DNA of 64,000 bases. It comes from Lachnospiraceae bacterium (lineage in GTDB: Bacteria; Bacillota; Clostridia; Lachnospirales; Lachnospiraceae). How positions within the stretch are numbered: the stretch's first letter is position 1; each line of letters begins with the position of its first letter. Below are positions 6,313-14,763 of this stretch, piece after piece. Where the stretch lies: positions 1 through 64,000 of the forward strand of contig JAISSU010000027.1 in assembly GCA_031272985.1 (NCBI GenBank), given 5' to 3'. A program made the translations under genes and the position numbers. The notes beneath the pieces were generated by a model that did not search any database, was not told the origin of the DNA, and saw only the letters and a program-made list of their open reading frames with translations.

Positions 6313-8424
6313 ATGAGTGATTTATTCAACGTAGCGGACATTTTCGGCGAAGACGTTTTTAATGATTCTGTAATGCAGGAGCGTCTGCCAAAGAAGGTTT
6401 ACAAAGATTTAAAACAGGTTATTGAGGAAGGGAAAGATCTGGACCTTGCGACAGCTGATGTTATTGCCCACGAGATGAAGGAATGGGCGATAGAGAAGGG
6501 GGCTACGCATTATACGCACTGGTTCCAGCCTATGACGGGAGTCACTGCGGAAAAGCATGATTCATTTATTTCAGCCCCGCTTCCAAACGGAAAGGTCTTG
6601 ATGAGTTTTTCAGGCAAAGAACTGATAAAGGGCGAGCCGGATGCATCCTCATTCCCGTCGGGTGGACTTCGCGCCACTTTCGAAGCTCGCGGCTATACCG
6701 CTTGGGATTGCACTTCTCCGGCATTCGTGAGAGTGGATGCGGGTGGTGCCACACTTTGCATTCCGACAGCTTTTTGCTCATATACAGGCGAGGCACTCGA
6801 TTTAAAGACGCCGCTGCTTCGCTCAATGGAATCAGTTAACGAGCAGGCTTTAAGACTTCTTAAATTATTCGGTAATACCACTTCAAAAAAGGTCACACCT
6901 TGTGTGGGACCCGAGCAGGAGTACTTCTTGGTTGATGCCGAGAAATATGAAAAACGTAAGGACTTGATTTATACCGGAAGGACGTTATTCGGAGCACCGG
7001 CGCCAAAAGGGCAGGAGCTTGAGGATCATTATTTCGGGACGATTCGCCAGAGAATTGCTGCCTTTATGAAGGATGTGAATACGCAGCTTTGGAAGGTCGG
7101 AGTCACCGCAAAAACTCAGCATAACGAGGTGGCACCCGCGCAGCATGAGCTCGCTCCGATTTATTCTCAGGCCAATGTCGCTGTGGACCATAATCAGCTT
7201 GTAATGGCCACATTAAAGCGCGTCGCGTGTCAGCATGGCTTAAAATGCCTTTTGCACGAAAAGCCTTTCGCGGGTGTGAATGGTTCAGGTAAACATAATA
7301 ACTGGTCCATTACGACCGATGACGGAAAGAATCTTCTCGATCCCGGAAAGAATCCGCACGAAAATCTGCAGTTCCTATTGGTACTGACCTGTATTATAAA
7401 GGCTATTGACGTACATGCTGACATATTGCGTGAATCCGCATCGAATCCGGGTAATGACCACCGTCTCGGAGCTAATGAGGCGCCTCCGGCAATTATTTCC
7501 ATATTCTTAGGTGAGCAATTACAGGACATTATCGATCAGCTTGTTTCAAAGGGCAGCGCCACTCACAGTGAGAAGGGCGGAAAGATGGACATCGGAGTTT
7601 CCACGATTCCCGAGTTTTCAAAAGACGCCACAGACAGGAATCGTACTTCTCCGTTCGCCTTCACAGGCAATAAATTTGAGTTCCGTATGGTTGGTTCAAA
7701 GGATTCCATTGCCACGCCTAATACAGTACTTAATACGATTGTCGCCGAAGCATTTTCGGATGCCTGCGATATATTGGAAAAGGCGGATGATTTTGAAACA
7801 GCGGTTAAGGATTTGATTGCCGAATACGCGCAGAAGCATCAGAGAGTTATTTATAATGGAAACGGTTACTCGGATGAATGGGTAGAAGAGGCCGCAAAAC
7901 GCGGACTTCCGAATATCAAATCGATGGTAGAGGCGATTCCGGTCATGACGACAGACGAGTCGGTAGCTCTTTTTGAGAAATTCCATGTGCTCTCAAGGGC
8001 GGAGCTTGAATCACGTGCGGCGATTAAGTACGAGACCTACTCGAAGGTAATTAATATTGAGGCGCTGACAATGATTGATATTGCGAGCAAGCAATTGATT
8101 CCCGCGGTTATCAAATATTCAGGGAAGCTCGCAGGTACAATTAATACCGTAAAAGCAGCGGGAGCCGATGTTTCCGTGCAGACTGAGCTCTTAAAAGAGG
8201 TATCTTCGCTCTTAAAAGAGGCGAAGGACGCACTTGAAAGCCTTAAGAAGATTGAGGCTGCCGCCGCCGAAAAGGAAGAGGGAGAAGAACTTGCGACATA
8301 TTATCATGAGACGGTCGTTCCGGCAATGGAAGCCTTACGTGCCCCGATTGATAAACTCGAGATGATTGTCGATAAAGAAATTTGGCCGATGCCTTCATAC
8401 GGAGACTTGATGTTTGAGGTTTAG
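6313..8424 (+). CDS. glnN: Glutamine synthetase type III
   Basis: Makes glutamine from glutamate, ammonia and ATP in the cytosol. The 703-residue length and the sequence match the large GSIII (GlnN) family of anaerobes, not the 440-470-residue GlnA. Visible motifs are GPEQEYFLVD (about residue 200, metal/glutamate site), GVNGSGKHNNWS (about 321, ATP/glutamate site) and NEAPPAIISIFLG (about 388). A helical C-terminal extension is rich in Ala/Glu/Lys. GGGAGAGG lies 5 nt before the ATG at 6313; an upstream TTG at 6295 overlaps the binding site and is rejected. A hairpin with T tract sits in the leader. No glnR, amtB or glnB homologue is adjacent. Confidence 0.95.
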   Translation: MSDLFNVADIFGEDVFNDSVMQERLPKKVYKDLKQVIEEGKDLDLATADVIAHEMKEWAIEKGATHYTHWFQPMTGVTAEKHDSFISAPLPNGKVLMSFSGKELIKGEPDASSFPSGGLRATFEARGYTAWDCTSPAFVRVDAGGATLCIPTAFCSYTGEALDLKTPLLRSMESVNEQALRLLKLFGNTTSKKVTPCVGPEQEYFLVDAEKYEKRKDLIYTGRTLFGAPAPKGQELEDHYFGTIRQRIAAFMKDVNTQLWKVGVTAKTQHNEVAPAQHELAPIYSQANVAVDHNQLVMATLKRVACQHGLKCLLHEKPFAGVNGSGKHNNWSITTDDGKNLLDPGKNPHENLQFLLVLTCIIKAIDVHADILRESASNPGNDHRLGANEAPPAIISIFLGEQLQDIIDQLVSKGSATHSEKGGKMDIGVSTIPEFSKDATDRNRTSPFAFTGNKFEFRMVGSKDSIATPNTVLNTIVAEAFSDACDILEKADDFETAVKDLIAEYAQKHQRVIYNGNGYSDEWVEEAAKRGLPNIKSMVEAIPVMTTDESVALFEKFHVLSRAELESRAAIKYETYSKVINIEALTMIDIASKQLIPAVIKYSGKLAGTINTVKAAGADVSVQTELLKEVSSLLKEAKDALESLKKIEAAAAEKEEGEELATYYHETVVPAMEALRAPIDKLEMIVDKEIWPMPSYGDLMFEV

Positions 8425-8549
8425 AATGAGTCTTTTGTGTAGATTTAGTGTTTTGAGCCAGTCGGTTTTGACCATCACGTAATAATAAGGTATAATCTTC
8501 TGCGTATACTTCGGACGATAGGTTTGTTGGTTTAAGGGCAGGAGAGAAT

Positions 8550-9011
8550 ATGTCGAAAAAAGAATTCATAGAAAAACTAACAGAGGCGCTGTCCAATGAT
8601 CTGGATAGCGCCTTGGTGCGCTCTAATGTTGAATATTATCAGGGTTATATAAATGACGAAATGGCAAAGGGGCGCTCTGAAGAGGAAATTACGGGAGAAT
8701 TGGGAGACCCATGGGCGATAGCTCAGACAGTGATCACCGGAGAAAAGCTAAAAGGAAACGTACAGGGAAGCTTCACTGAGAGCAACGGGCATGAAGATAG
8801 CAAAACCCAAACGGGCAATAGTGCCGGAACGACCGGATTTTCAGGGAGCTTTCGCGGGATATGGCCGATCTTGGGAATACTGGCAGCCATTCTTCTTGTG
8901 GTAATCGTGGTATTTGCAATACTTGGAAGTATAGTGAGTGCACTGTGGCCGATATTGCCGGTATTGATAGTAATATTTGTGATATTTCGGCTGTTTAGAA
9001 GGCGGAATTGA
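8550..9011 (+). CDS. HAAS-domain (DUF1700) membrane protein
   Basis: 153 residues. The N-terminal 60 residues (SKKEFIEKLTEAL, then GELGDPWAIAQTVI) form the HAAS/DUF1700 helical domain, found in proteins encoded beside PadR regulators in Firmicutes. A Gly/Ser/Thr linker leads to two membrane helices (about residues 104-128 and 130-148) and a basic end (FRLFRRRN). GGAGAG lies 6-7 nt before the ATG at 8550. Unlike most family members there is no PadR gene beside it. Its role is unknown; some relatives take part in envelope stress signalling. Confidence 0.8.
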   Translation: MSKKEFIEKLTEALSNDLDSALVRSNVEYYQGYINDEMAKGRSEEEITGELGDPWAIAQTVITGEKLKGNVQGSFTESNGHEDSKTQTGNSAGTTGFSGSFRGIWPILGILAAILLVVIVVFAILGSIVSALWPILPVLIVIFVIFRLFRRRN

Positions 9012-9040
9012 AAGTTATAATAGTTTGTGCGCAGTGAGAT

Positions 9041-9090
9041 AAAGTTATGAAGAGTTATGAAAGGTTATGAAGAGTTATGAAAAATTATGG
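9041..9090 (+). repeat. Five tandem copies of a 10-bp unit
   Basis: Consensus ARRGTTATGA, five head-to-tail copies in exact 10-bp register (9041, 9051, 9061, 9071, 9081). The last is diverged. One near-copy (AAGTTATAAT) lies at 9011-9020. Confidence 0.85.
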
Positions 9091-9125
9091 AAAATGTTAG
9101 TCAGATTAATCTATAATTGCACAGT

Positions 9126-9156
9126 ATAATAGCCGTAGGGGAGCTACGGCTATTAT
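9126..9156 (+). repeat. Perfect 13-bp inverted repeat
   Basis: ATAATAGCCGTAG (9126-9138) and CTACGGCTATTAT (9144-9156) around a GGGAG loop. There is no T tract on either side, so a simple terminator is unlikely. Confidence 0.7.
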
Positions 9157-9312
9157 GAGGGGAGTATAAATAATTAATAAGGGGTGTAGGAATTACTCCT
9201 ACGGATATAGAATAGCATATCTTTCAGAAATTGCAAGAAGAAACTTCAAAAAACTTAAAAAATTTTTTGTCAAGACACTTGTATAGTTACTAAAAATTAT
9301 GAAGGAAGACAA

Positions 9313-10470
9313 ATGGACTTATTTGAATTTACAGCACCGTGCCATTTCGGGCTGGAAGCGGTATTAAAAAGAGAGATTACAAACCTGGGTTTTAAGATTA
9401 TGGAAACTACTGACGGGCGCGTCACTTTTTCAGGTGGTATTGAGAGTATGTGTGAGGCTAATATTCGCCTGCGTAGCGCCGAGAGAGTACTTCTAAAGGT
9501 AGGAGAATTTAAGGCGGAGAGTTTCGAGGAGCTTTTCCAGGGGACTTTAGCTTGCCCATGGGAAAAGTTTATTCCCGAGGATGGAAAGTTCTGGGTGACA
9601 AAGGCGGCATCAGTTAAAAGCGCGTTGTTTTCTCCATCAGACATTCAATCCGTCATGAAAAAGGCAATGGTTGACAGATTGCACAAGATATATAATAAAA
9701 ATATCTTTCCCGAAAGCGGTGCGCACTATCCGGTCAGAGTGTTTATAAAGAATGATATTGTTACTGTGTGTTTGGACACCACGGGTACGTCTCTTCATAA
9801 AAGGGGATATCGTGAGATGGCGGGGAAAGCCCCGATTTCTGAGACATTGGCGGCAGCCTTAATAATGCTGACCCCATGGAATAAGGACAGAATTCTCGTG
9901 GATCCTTTTTGTGGAAGCGGGACATTCCTGATAGAAGCTGCTATGATGGCGGCTAATATTGCTCCGGGTCTTAAAAGGAGCTTTTTGTCTGAGAGTTGGA
10001 CGAATCTTATAAAAGAGGATTCATGGGCAGCAGTTCGCGAAAAATGCGAATCAAGGATTAGTATCCCTGAAAAGACGGACTTACAAGGCTATGATGCGGA
10101 TAAAGATGTTATTGCCGTTGCGAGAGAAAATGCGGCAAAAGCCGGTGTTGCACAATTGATTCATTTTCAGGTTCGTGATGTAAGTGCACTTAGCCATCCT
10201 AAAAAATATGGCTTTATTATCACAAATCCACCCTACGGGGAGCGCCTCGAGGAACTGGAAGCCCTGCCGGCCCTCTATAAAGAGCTCGGAGAGCGTTTTA
10301 AGGCATTGGACTCGTGGTCAGCCTATATTATTTCGTCCTACGAGCAAACCGAGAAATATATGGGCCAAAAAGCGAATAAAAACCGCAAACTATACAATGG
10401 CATGATAAAAACCTATTTTTATCAATTCGAGGGACCGAAACCGCCAAAGAAACACGACATCAAGGCGTAA
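9313..10470 (+). CDS. THUMP-domain class I RNA methyltransferase (RlmL/YpsC family)
   Basis: 385 residues. The N-terminal THUMP region (about residues 45-160) binds RNA. The Rossmann methyltransferase domain follows, with DPFCGSGTFLIEAA (about residue 197, SAM binding) and the N2/N6-type catalytic motif NPPYGERL (about residue 304). It probably methylates 23S rRNA guanine N2, like the N-terminal half of RlmL or B. subtilis YpsC. AAGGAAG precedes the ATG at 9313. It starts a run with rdgB and a YfcE-like phosphoesterase. Confidence 0.88.
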   Translation: MDLFEFTAPCHFGLEAVLKREITNLGFKIMETTDGRVTFSGGIESMCEANIRLRSAERVLLKVGEFKAESFEELFQGTLACPWEKFIPEDGKFWVTKAASVKSALFSPSDIQSVMKKAMVDRLHKIYNKNIFPESGAHYPVRVFIKNDIVTVCLDTTGTSLHKRGYREMAGKAPISETLAAALIMLTPWNKDRILVDPFCGSGTFLIEAAMMAANIAPGLKRSFLSESWTNLIKEDSWAAVREKCESRISIPEKTDLQGYDADKDVIAVARENAAKAGVAQLIHFQVRDVSALSHPKKYGFIITNPPYGERLEELEALPALYKELGERFKALDSWSAYIISSYEQTEKYMGQKANKNRKLYNGMIKTYFYQFEGPKPPKKHDIKA

Positions 10471-10550
10471 TGCCTGTAGGGTAGATTTCCGCATCGATCC
10501 GAAAAATGGGAAATGTCGTTAAGGCAGCGACCCGAAAACATGGAGGACCT

Positions 10551-11153
10551 ATGATAATTTTTGCCACAAGTAACCAACATAAAATGCGCGAAATCCGCAT
10601 GATTTTATCCGATGTCTCCGATGAAATCGTATCGCTTTTTGATATTGGCTATAATAAAGATATAATCGAAAACGGTACGAGTTTTGAAGAGAATTCCAAA
10701 ATAAAGGCGAAAGCCGTATGGGAAGATTTCCCCGACTCCATAGTATTAGCGGATGATTCCGGTCTCGAGGTAGATTACCTTGATAAGGCTCCGGGGATTT
10801 ATTCGGCCAGGTTTTTAGGTGAAGATACTTCCTATGATGTTAAGAATAATTATATTCTTGAAAAGCTAAAAGGTGTTCCGGACGAAAAACGCACCGCGAG
10901 ATTCATCTGCGCTATAACTGCTGTTTTCCCTGATGGAAGTACAGAAACAGTACGCGGTGTTATGGAAGGGCGGGTTGCTTATGAAATAAAAGGGAAAAAT
11001 GGTTTCGGTTATGATCCGATATTCTATTTGCCGCAGTTTGGTTGCACGAGTGCCAAATTATCCCCCGAGGATAAAAATAGTATCAGCCATCGCGGGGCAG
11101 CACTACAAAAAATAAAGCAAATCATTGCAAAGCGAAATATTAATAATGACTGA
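10551..11153 (+). CDS. rdgB: XTP/dITP pyrophosphatase (RdgB/HAM1)
   Basis: Hydrolyses non-canonical purine nucleoside triphosphates (XTP, dITP) to monophosphates, cleaning the nucleotide pool. 200 residues, the usual length. Motifs: ATSNQHKMREI at the start, VLADDSGLEVDYL with PGIYSARF, and the C-terminal FGYDPIF plus SHRGAALQKI. GGAGGACCT lies directly before the ATG at 10551, so this start is chosen over an in-frame ATG 45 nt upstream. It is followed by the YfcE-like gene after 14 nt, a common conserved pair. Confidence 0.95.
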   Translation: MIIFATSNQHKMREIRMILSDVSDEIVSLFDIGYNKDIIENGTSFEENSKIKAKAVWEDFPDSIVLADDSGLEVDYLDKAPGIYSARFLGEDTSYDVKNNYILEKLKGVPDEKRTARFICAITAVFPDGSTETVRGVMEGRVAYEIKGKNGFGYDPIFYLPQFGCTSAKLSPEDKNSISHRGAALQKIKQIIAKRNINND

Positions 11154-11167
11154 CGGAGAAATTTGGT

Positions 11168-11725
11168 TTGAAAGTAATAATAATCAGTGACACACATGAT
11201 TTCCAGCGATATTTTTATGAAATGCAGGATATTGAACAGCCCTACGATTTGCTCCTTCATCTGGGTGATATCAGTTATGGGCGCGAGGAGATAGCAAGCT
11301 TTGCGGCAGCACCGATGCGTCTCGTTAGGGGAAATAATGACACTTTCCTTAGGGATGTGCCAATCTCGCAGGATTTTACACTCGGAGCTTTTCATATATT
11401 TATGACACATGGGCATTGCCAGATGCCAATGGTAACGCTTGAATTCCTAAAGAAAGAAGCGGTTTTACATGGCGCGAATGTTGTTCTTTACGGTCATACG
11501 CACAGACCGGCTTTTGCGATAAAAGACGGCATAGCCTTTATTAATCCCGGGAGTCTCTCATGTCCGCGTCAAGAGGGCAGAAACCCTACCTATATCAGGT
11601 GGGAAATCAATGAATCTGCTTTTAGGCACAATGTTGCCGAAAGAGTACAGAAAATAACATTCGAGCTTTGTGAGAGCGGAATAAAATGCGAATATGGCGA
11701 GTTTATATTACAATATCTGAAGTAA
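11168..11725 (+). CDS. YfcE/MJ0936-type metallophosphoesterase
   Basis: 185 residues of the calcineurin-like phosphoesterase fold. Metal-binding motifs run in order: SDTHD (residue 7), LHLGDISYG, GNND, THGH and GHTHRP. Family members are Mn/Ni-dependent phosphodiesterases of unclear physiological substrate. The start is a TTG at 11168, 9 nt after GGAG, and is the only codon that keeps the first beta strand (MKVIIISDTH). It lies 14 nt after rdgB and is probably cotranscribed. Confidence 0.9.
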   Translation: MKVIIISDTHDFQRYFYEMQDIEQPYDLLLHLGDISYGREEIASFAAAPMRLVRGNNDTFLRDVPISQDFTLGAFHIFMTHGHCQMPMVTLEFLKKEAVLHGANVVLYGHTHRPAFAIKDGIAFINPGSLSCPRQEGRNPTYIRWEINESAFRHNVAERVQKITFELCESGIKCEYGEFILQYLK

Positions 11726-11769
11726 ATATATCATATGTTAAGTTTGCAAAGAGACAGTTTTAATTACGC

Positions 11770-12705
11770 TTAGCTTAGAAGCTCAATCTGCTTTCTTTTC
11801 ATATCTCTTGAAGGATGAACATAACGGTCAAGGGTAATATTAACATTGGCATGTCCGAGTATTTCACTTAAAGTCTTTGCGTCGCAGCCCACTCTGACAC
11901 ATTCCGTAGCGAAAGTATGGCGAAGTGCATGGAAATTGACGTCACGTATTCCGCTCTGGGCGAGATAGCGTTTAAAACGATACTGGTATGTTCGAGGCTC
12001 CATTATGCGAATAGAACTTCCCGTGAGCAAAAAACCATTATGTTCTTCGGGAAAATAACGGTTGAACAAATCCGAGAGTACGGGCGAAAGTGGTATTTCC
12101 CGCTGGGAACTAATGCTTTTTGGGGACCCAATGACGAGCATTGTTTTAACCTTGCCGTTGCTCTCGGGATTAGGCACTCGCTGAACTGTATTTTTTACAC
12201 GCAATATTCGGCTGTCCCTGTCGATATCCTCCCAGCGCAAAGCACATATTTCTCCTATTCGAAGTCCTGTATAAAGACAGACAAAAATTCCGAGCTTCGG
12301 CGCGTCAATTTCCCTTAATAAAAGGGCTTTGAGATTCATTTGAGCTTGAGTGTCGAGTGTGGTGATTTTACGTCTCTCCAGCCTGAAGCTACGGTATTTA
12401 GTAGGCGAATTCTGGATATATCCGAGCACCACAGCATAATCCATTACCGCTTTAATAATATAGCGGATGCTCTGCAGGGAGCTTCTAGAGAGCGCCCCGT
12501 TATTTACACGATTACCTCCCTTTTGTTCTTCGGTCAGAAAGCGATTAAGCCTCTCGGCGGTCAGCGCCTGCGCGGGCACGTCACCCAAACCCGGCATTAT
12601 GTGCCTCGTTGATAAAAAGAAATACTTCGCGTAGGTGGACGGGCGGACCTCCATCTTCACATAATCCATCCACTCCAAAAGAATCCTCGAAAAAGCAAGT
12701 TCCAT
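11770..12705 (-). CDS. Tyrosine-type site-specific integrase
   Basis: 311 residues. An N-terminal SAM-like core-binding domain (about residues 5-105) precedes the catalytic domain, whose residues are all present: Arg in TGLRIGEICAL, HALRHTF (His, Arg), His in ILGHANV, and the nucleophile Tyr in LDRYVH. It should be active. The arm-binding N-terminal domain of lambda-type phage integrases is absent. GGGGAGG precedes the ATG. No excisionase, phage or conjugation gene and no visible att duplication flanks it, so it may be a remnant of an element or a domesticated recombinase. Confidence 0.88.
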   Translation of the reverse strand: MELAFSRILLEWMDYVKMEVRPSTYAKYFFLSTRHIMPGLGDVPAQALTAERLNRFLTEEQKGGNRVNNGALSRSSLQSIRYIIKAVMDYAVVLGYIQNSPTKYRSFRLERRKITTLDTQAQMNLKALLLREIDAPKLGIFVCLYTGLRIGEICALRWEDIDRDSRILRVKNTVQRVPNPESNGKVKTMLVIGSPKSISSQREIPLSPVLSDLFNRYFPEEHNGFLLTGSSIRIMEPRTYQYRFKRYLAQSGIRDVNFHALRHTFATECVRVGCDAKTLSEILGHANVNITLDRYVHPSRDMKRKQIELLS

Positions 12706-13078
12706 GATAAAAGCCTCCCCGTAATTTTACTTCTCTCTACTTTGGCACAAAACTTGCAGAATTTCAGCAAAAAAAGTAAAAGATTACAAAGAAATCAGAA
12801 TAAAGAAGAAAAAGTAAAAACCACCTACCCTGTATTAATTTTCACTGAAATTTCCCTGTTTCATTCTCATCCTCTGTGCGTTTTAATGAATATATTGATG
12901 AATCTTTGTTTTTCGTTGACAAATCTCTAAACTCTGTGGTAACATTCCTTGAAATTCGGTGGTCAAAATGAATAATTGCTAAATTTAATAATAATTTAAT
13001 GTTAATTGTTCTCAGAGTGCCGGAATTACCGGGGTACAATTGTATCTCAAAAACTTAAGTTACAGGGAGGAAATGAAA
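12706..13078. other. Intergenic region between the integrase and the amino acid-binding protein gene
   Basis: 373 bp, A/T rich. Short open frames here have no ribosome binding site and no family resemblance. It carries a promoter (12916-12945) and a small hairpin CCGG-AATTA-CCGG near 13020-13032 in the leader. No att core or tRNA was seen. Confidence 0.5.
12916..12945 (+). promoter_or_regulatory. Promoter of the branched-chain amino acid binding protein gene
   Basis: TTGACA (12916-12921), an 18-nt spacer, TAACAT (12940-12945). The leader would be about 125 nt. Confidence 0.55.
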
Positions 13079-14251
13079 ATGAAAAACAGGAAATGGATTA
13101 GTGCTTTATTGGTAGCCGCCATGGTTATCGCCACTCTTTCGGGTTGCGGTGATAAATCAGGCGGTTCAAGCAGCACCGGCGGCAGCGTCTATAAAGTCGG
13201 AGGTATCGGACCTACGACAGGACCGGCGGCTGTTTACGGACAGGCTGTTAAGAATGGTATGGAGCTTGCCACAAAGGAAATTAATGCGGCGGGCGGTATT
13301 GGCGGTGTGCAGATTGAAATCAGCTATGAGGATGACGAGCACGATGCCGAAAAGAGCGTTAATGCTTACAATACCTTAAAAGACTGGGGAATGCAGCTTC
13401 TTTTGGGTACCGTTACATCAGCGCCCTGTAAGGCTGTGGCAGAGGAAGCTAAGAATGACAATATGTTCCTTCTTACTCCGTCGGGTTCAGCGGTTGATTG
13501 TATTAAATATGACAATGCTTTCCGTGTATGCTTCTCAGACCCGAATCAAGGTATTGCTTCGGCACAGTATATCAGCAAAGAGAAATTAGCTACTAAGGTT
13601 GCTGTTATCTATGATAGCTCGGATGTTTATTCATCGGGAATTTATCAGAAATTTGCTGAGGAAGCTGCAAATCAGGATTTTGAAATCGTAGCAGCTGAGG
13701 CTTTTACGGCCGACAGCAATAAGGATTTCTCGACCCAGATTCAAAAAGCAAAAGACGCGGGTGCCGAATTGGTATTCCTTCCTATCTATTATACGGAAGC
13801 TGCTTTGATTCTTGACCAGGCAAACAAGGCAAATTACGATGCAAAATTCTTTGGTTGTGATGGTCTTGACGGAATTCTTACGGTTGAGAACTTTGATACC
13901 ACATTGGCAGAGGGTGTTATCCTTCTTACTCCGTTTGCTGCGGATGCTACCGACGAGCAGACAGTTAATTTCGTTAAGGCCTATAAAGAAGCCTATAACG
14001 AGACGCCTAATCAGTTCGCGGCTGATGCTTATGACGGAATGTATGCGATTAAGGCAGCTTTGGAAGCTGGCGGTGCCACACCGGATATGAGCGTTTCGGA
14101 CATCTGCGAGGCCGCTAAGAAAGGCATGCTTGAAATCACGGTTGACGGCGTAACAGGCGGCGAGGACGGAATCACATGGACTGCTGACGGCGAACCGAAT
14201 AAATCCCCGAAGGCAGTGGTTATTACGGATGGCGCTTACAAGGCGATGTAA
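13079..14251 (+). CDS. Branched-chain amino acid-type ABC transporter substrate-binding lipoprotein
   Basis: 390 residues. The signal MKNRKWISALL ends in the lipobox LSGC (Cys about residue 22), and a Gly/Ser linker follows. The mature part is a LivJ-type type I periplasmic binding fold: YKVGGIGPTTGPAAVYGQ, GGIGGVQIEISYEDDEHD, LLTPSGSAVDC, AADAYDGMYAIKAAL. It would capture Leu/Ile/Val or related amino acids at the membrane surface. GGGAGG is 8 nt before the ATG at 13079 but 2 nt before the ATG at 13073, so 13079 is used. No permease or ATPase gene is adjacent; a livH-livM pair is found at the far end of the window. Confidence 0.9.
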   Translation: MKNRKWISALLVAAMVIATLSGCGDKSGGSSSTGGSVYKVGGIGPTTGPAAVYGQAVKNGMELATKEINAAGGIGGVQIEISYEDDEHDAEKSVNAYNTLKDWGMQLLLGTVTSAPCKAVAEEAKNDNMFLLTPSGSAVDCIKYDNAFRVCFSDPNQGIASAQYISKEKLATKVAVIYDSSDVYSSGIYQKFAEEAANQDFEIVAAEAFTADSNKDFSTQIQKAKDAGAELVFLPIYYTEAALILDQANKANYDAKFFGCDGLDGILTVENFDTTLAEGVILLTPFAADATDEQTVNFVKAYKEAYNETPNQFAADAYDGMYAIKAALEAGGATPDMSVSDICEAAKKGMLEITVDGVTGGEDGITWTADGEPNKSPKAVVITDGAYKAM

Positions 14252-14293
14252 TCTGTCATAATAAGAGAAACAATTATGTAATTTAATTAAAAT

Positions 14294-14331
14294 CGGAGCG
14301 GACTTTTGAAAGCCTGCTCCGGTATTTTTTT
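14294..14331 (+). terminator. Rho-independent terminator after the binding protein gene
   Basis: CGGAGC/GCTCCG plus an inner ACTTT/AAAG stem, followed by a run of seven T. Confidence 0.85.
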
Positions 14332-14367
14332 CAGACATTTATTGATGGAAATAAATTCATTTTACTC

Positions 14368-14396
14368 TTTAAATCGGAATATAAACCATGTATAAT
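14368..14396 (+). promoter_or_regulatory. Promoter of the copper-chaperone-like gene
   Basis: TTTAAA (14368-14373), a 17-nt spacer and a perfect TATAAT (14391-14396). Confidence 0.55.
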
Positions 14397-14462
14397 ACAC
14401 GTGGAAAATCAATCGTTATCAAAATATCCACTAAAATTAATAATTAAGAAAAGAGGACGACA

Positions 14463-14669
14463 ATGAGATCTGTTATCAATGTAGACGGAATGTCTTGCGA
14501 GCATTGTGTTAAGGCCGTCAGTGACGCTGTGGGCGCTTTGGACGGGGTTTCGAATGTGGAGGTAAGTCTTGTCGATAATACCGCTACGGTCGAATATGAT
14601 GAGGATGAAGTTTCATTGGGGGAAATTTGCGAAGCAATAGAAGATCAGGGTTATGATATCCTGACATAA
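14463..14669 (+). CDS. HMA-domain metal chaperone (CopZ-like)
   Basis: 68 residues, one heavy-metal-associated domain of beta-alpha-beta-beta-alpha-beta fold. The metal site is GMSCEHC (MxCxxC, about residues 10-15), followed by the typical KAVSDAVGALDGVSNVEVSL. It probably carries Cu(I) in the cytosol to a P-type ATPase or regulator. No copA or csoR is nearby, so copper is inferred from the family only. It has its own promoter and a ribosome binding site AGAGGA. Confidence 0.88.
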   Translation: MRSVINVDGMSCEHCVKAVSDAVGALDGVSNVEVSLVDNTATVEYDEDEVSLGEICEAIEDQGYDILT

Positions 14670-14763
14670 ATATCGCATGATTGAGCCTTTTGTTACATTT
14701 TAGCAGTACCATTTAGATGATAGTGTAAAGTGGTTAAAAACCAGTTCAACAGGAGGGACGGGA

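Larger units (their letters stand above)
9012..9312. other. Non-coding stretch with tandem 10-mers and a strong hairpin
   Basis: About 300 bp with no credible gene. It holds five tandem copies of a 10-bp unit (9041-9090), a 13-bp perfect hairpin (9126-9156) and a second short inverted repeat GTAGGA/TCCTAC near 9187-9203. AAGGAAG precedes the next gene. Confidence 0.6.

Noticed and set aside
9126..9156. Terminator of the HAAS-domain gene
   Set aside because: The stem is perfect, but neither side has a T tract; listed only as an inverted repeat.
11770..12705. Prophage or integrative element around the integrase
   Set aside because: No structural, packaging, conjugation or excision genes and no att duplication were found on either side.
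12742..12930. 63-codon open frame upstream of the binding protein gene
   Set aside because: No ribosome binding site, no family resemblance, and it runs across a promoter.
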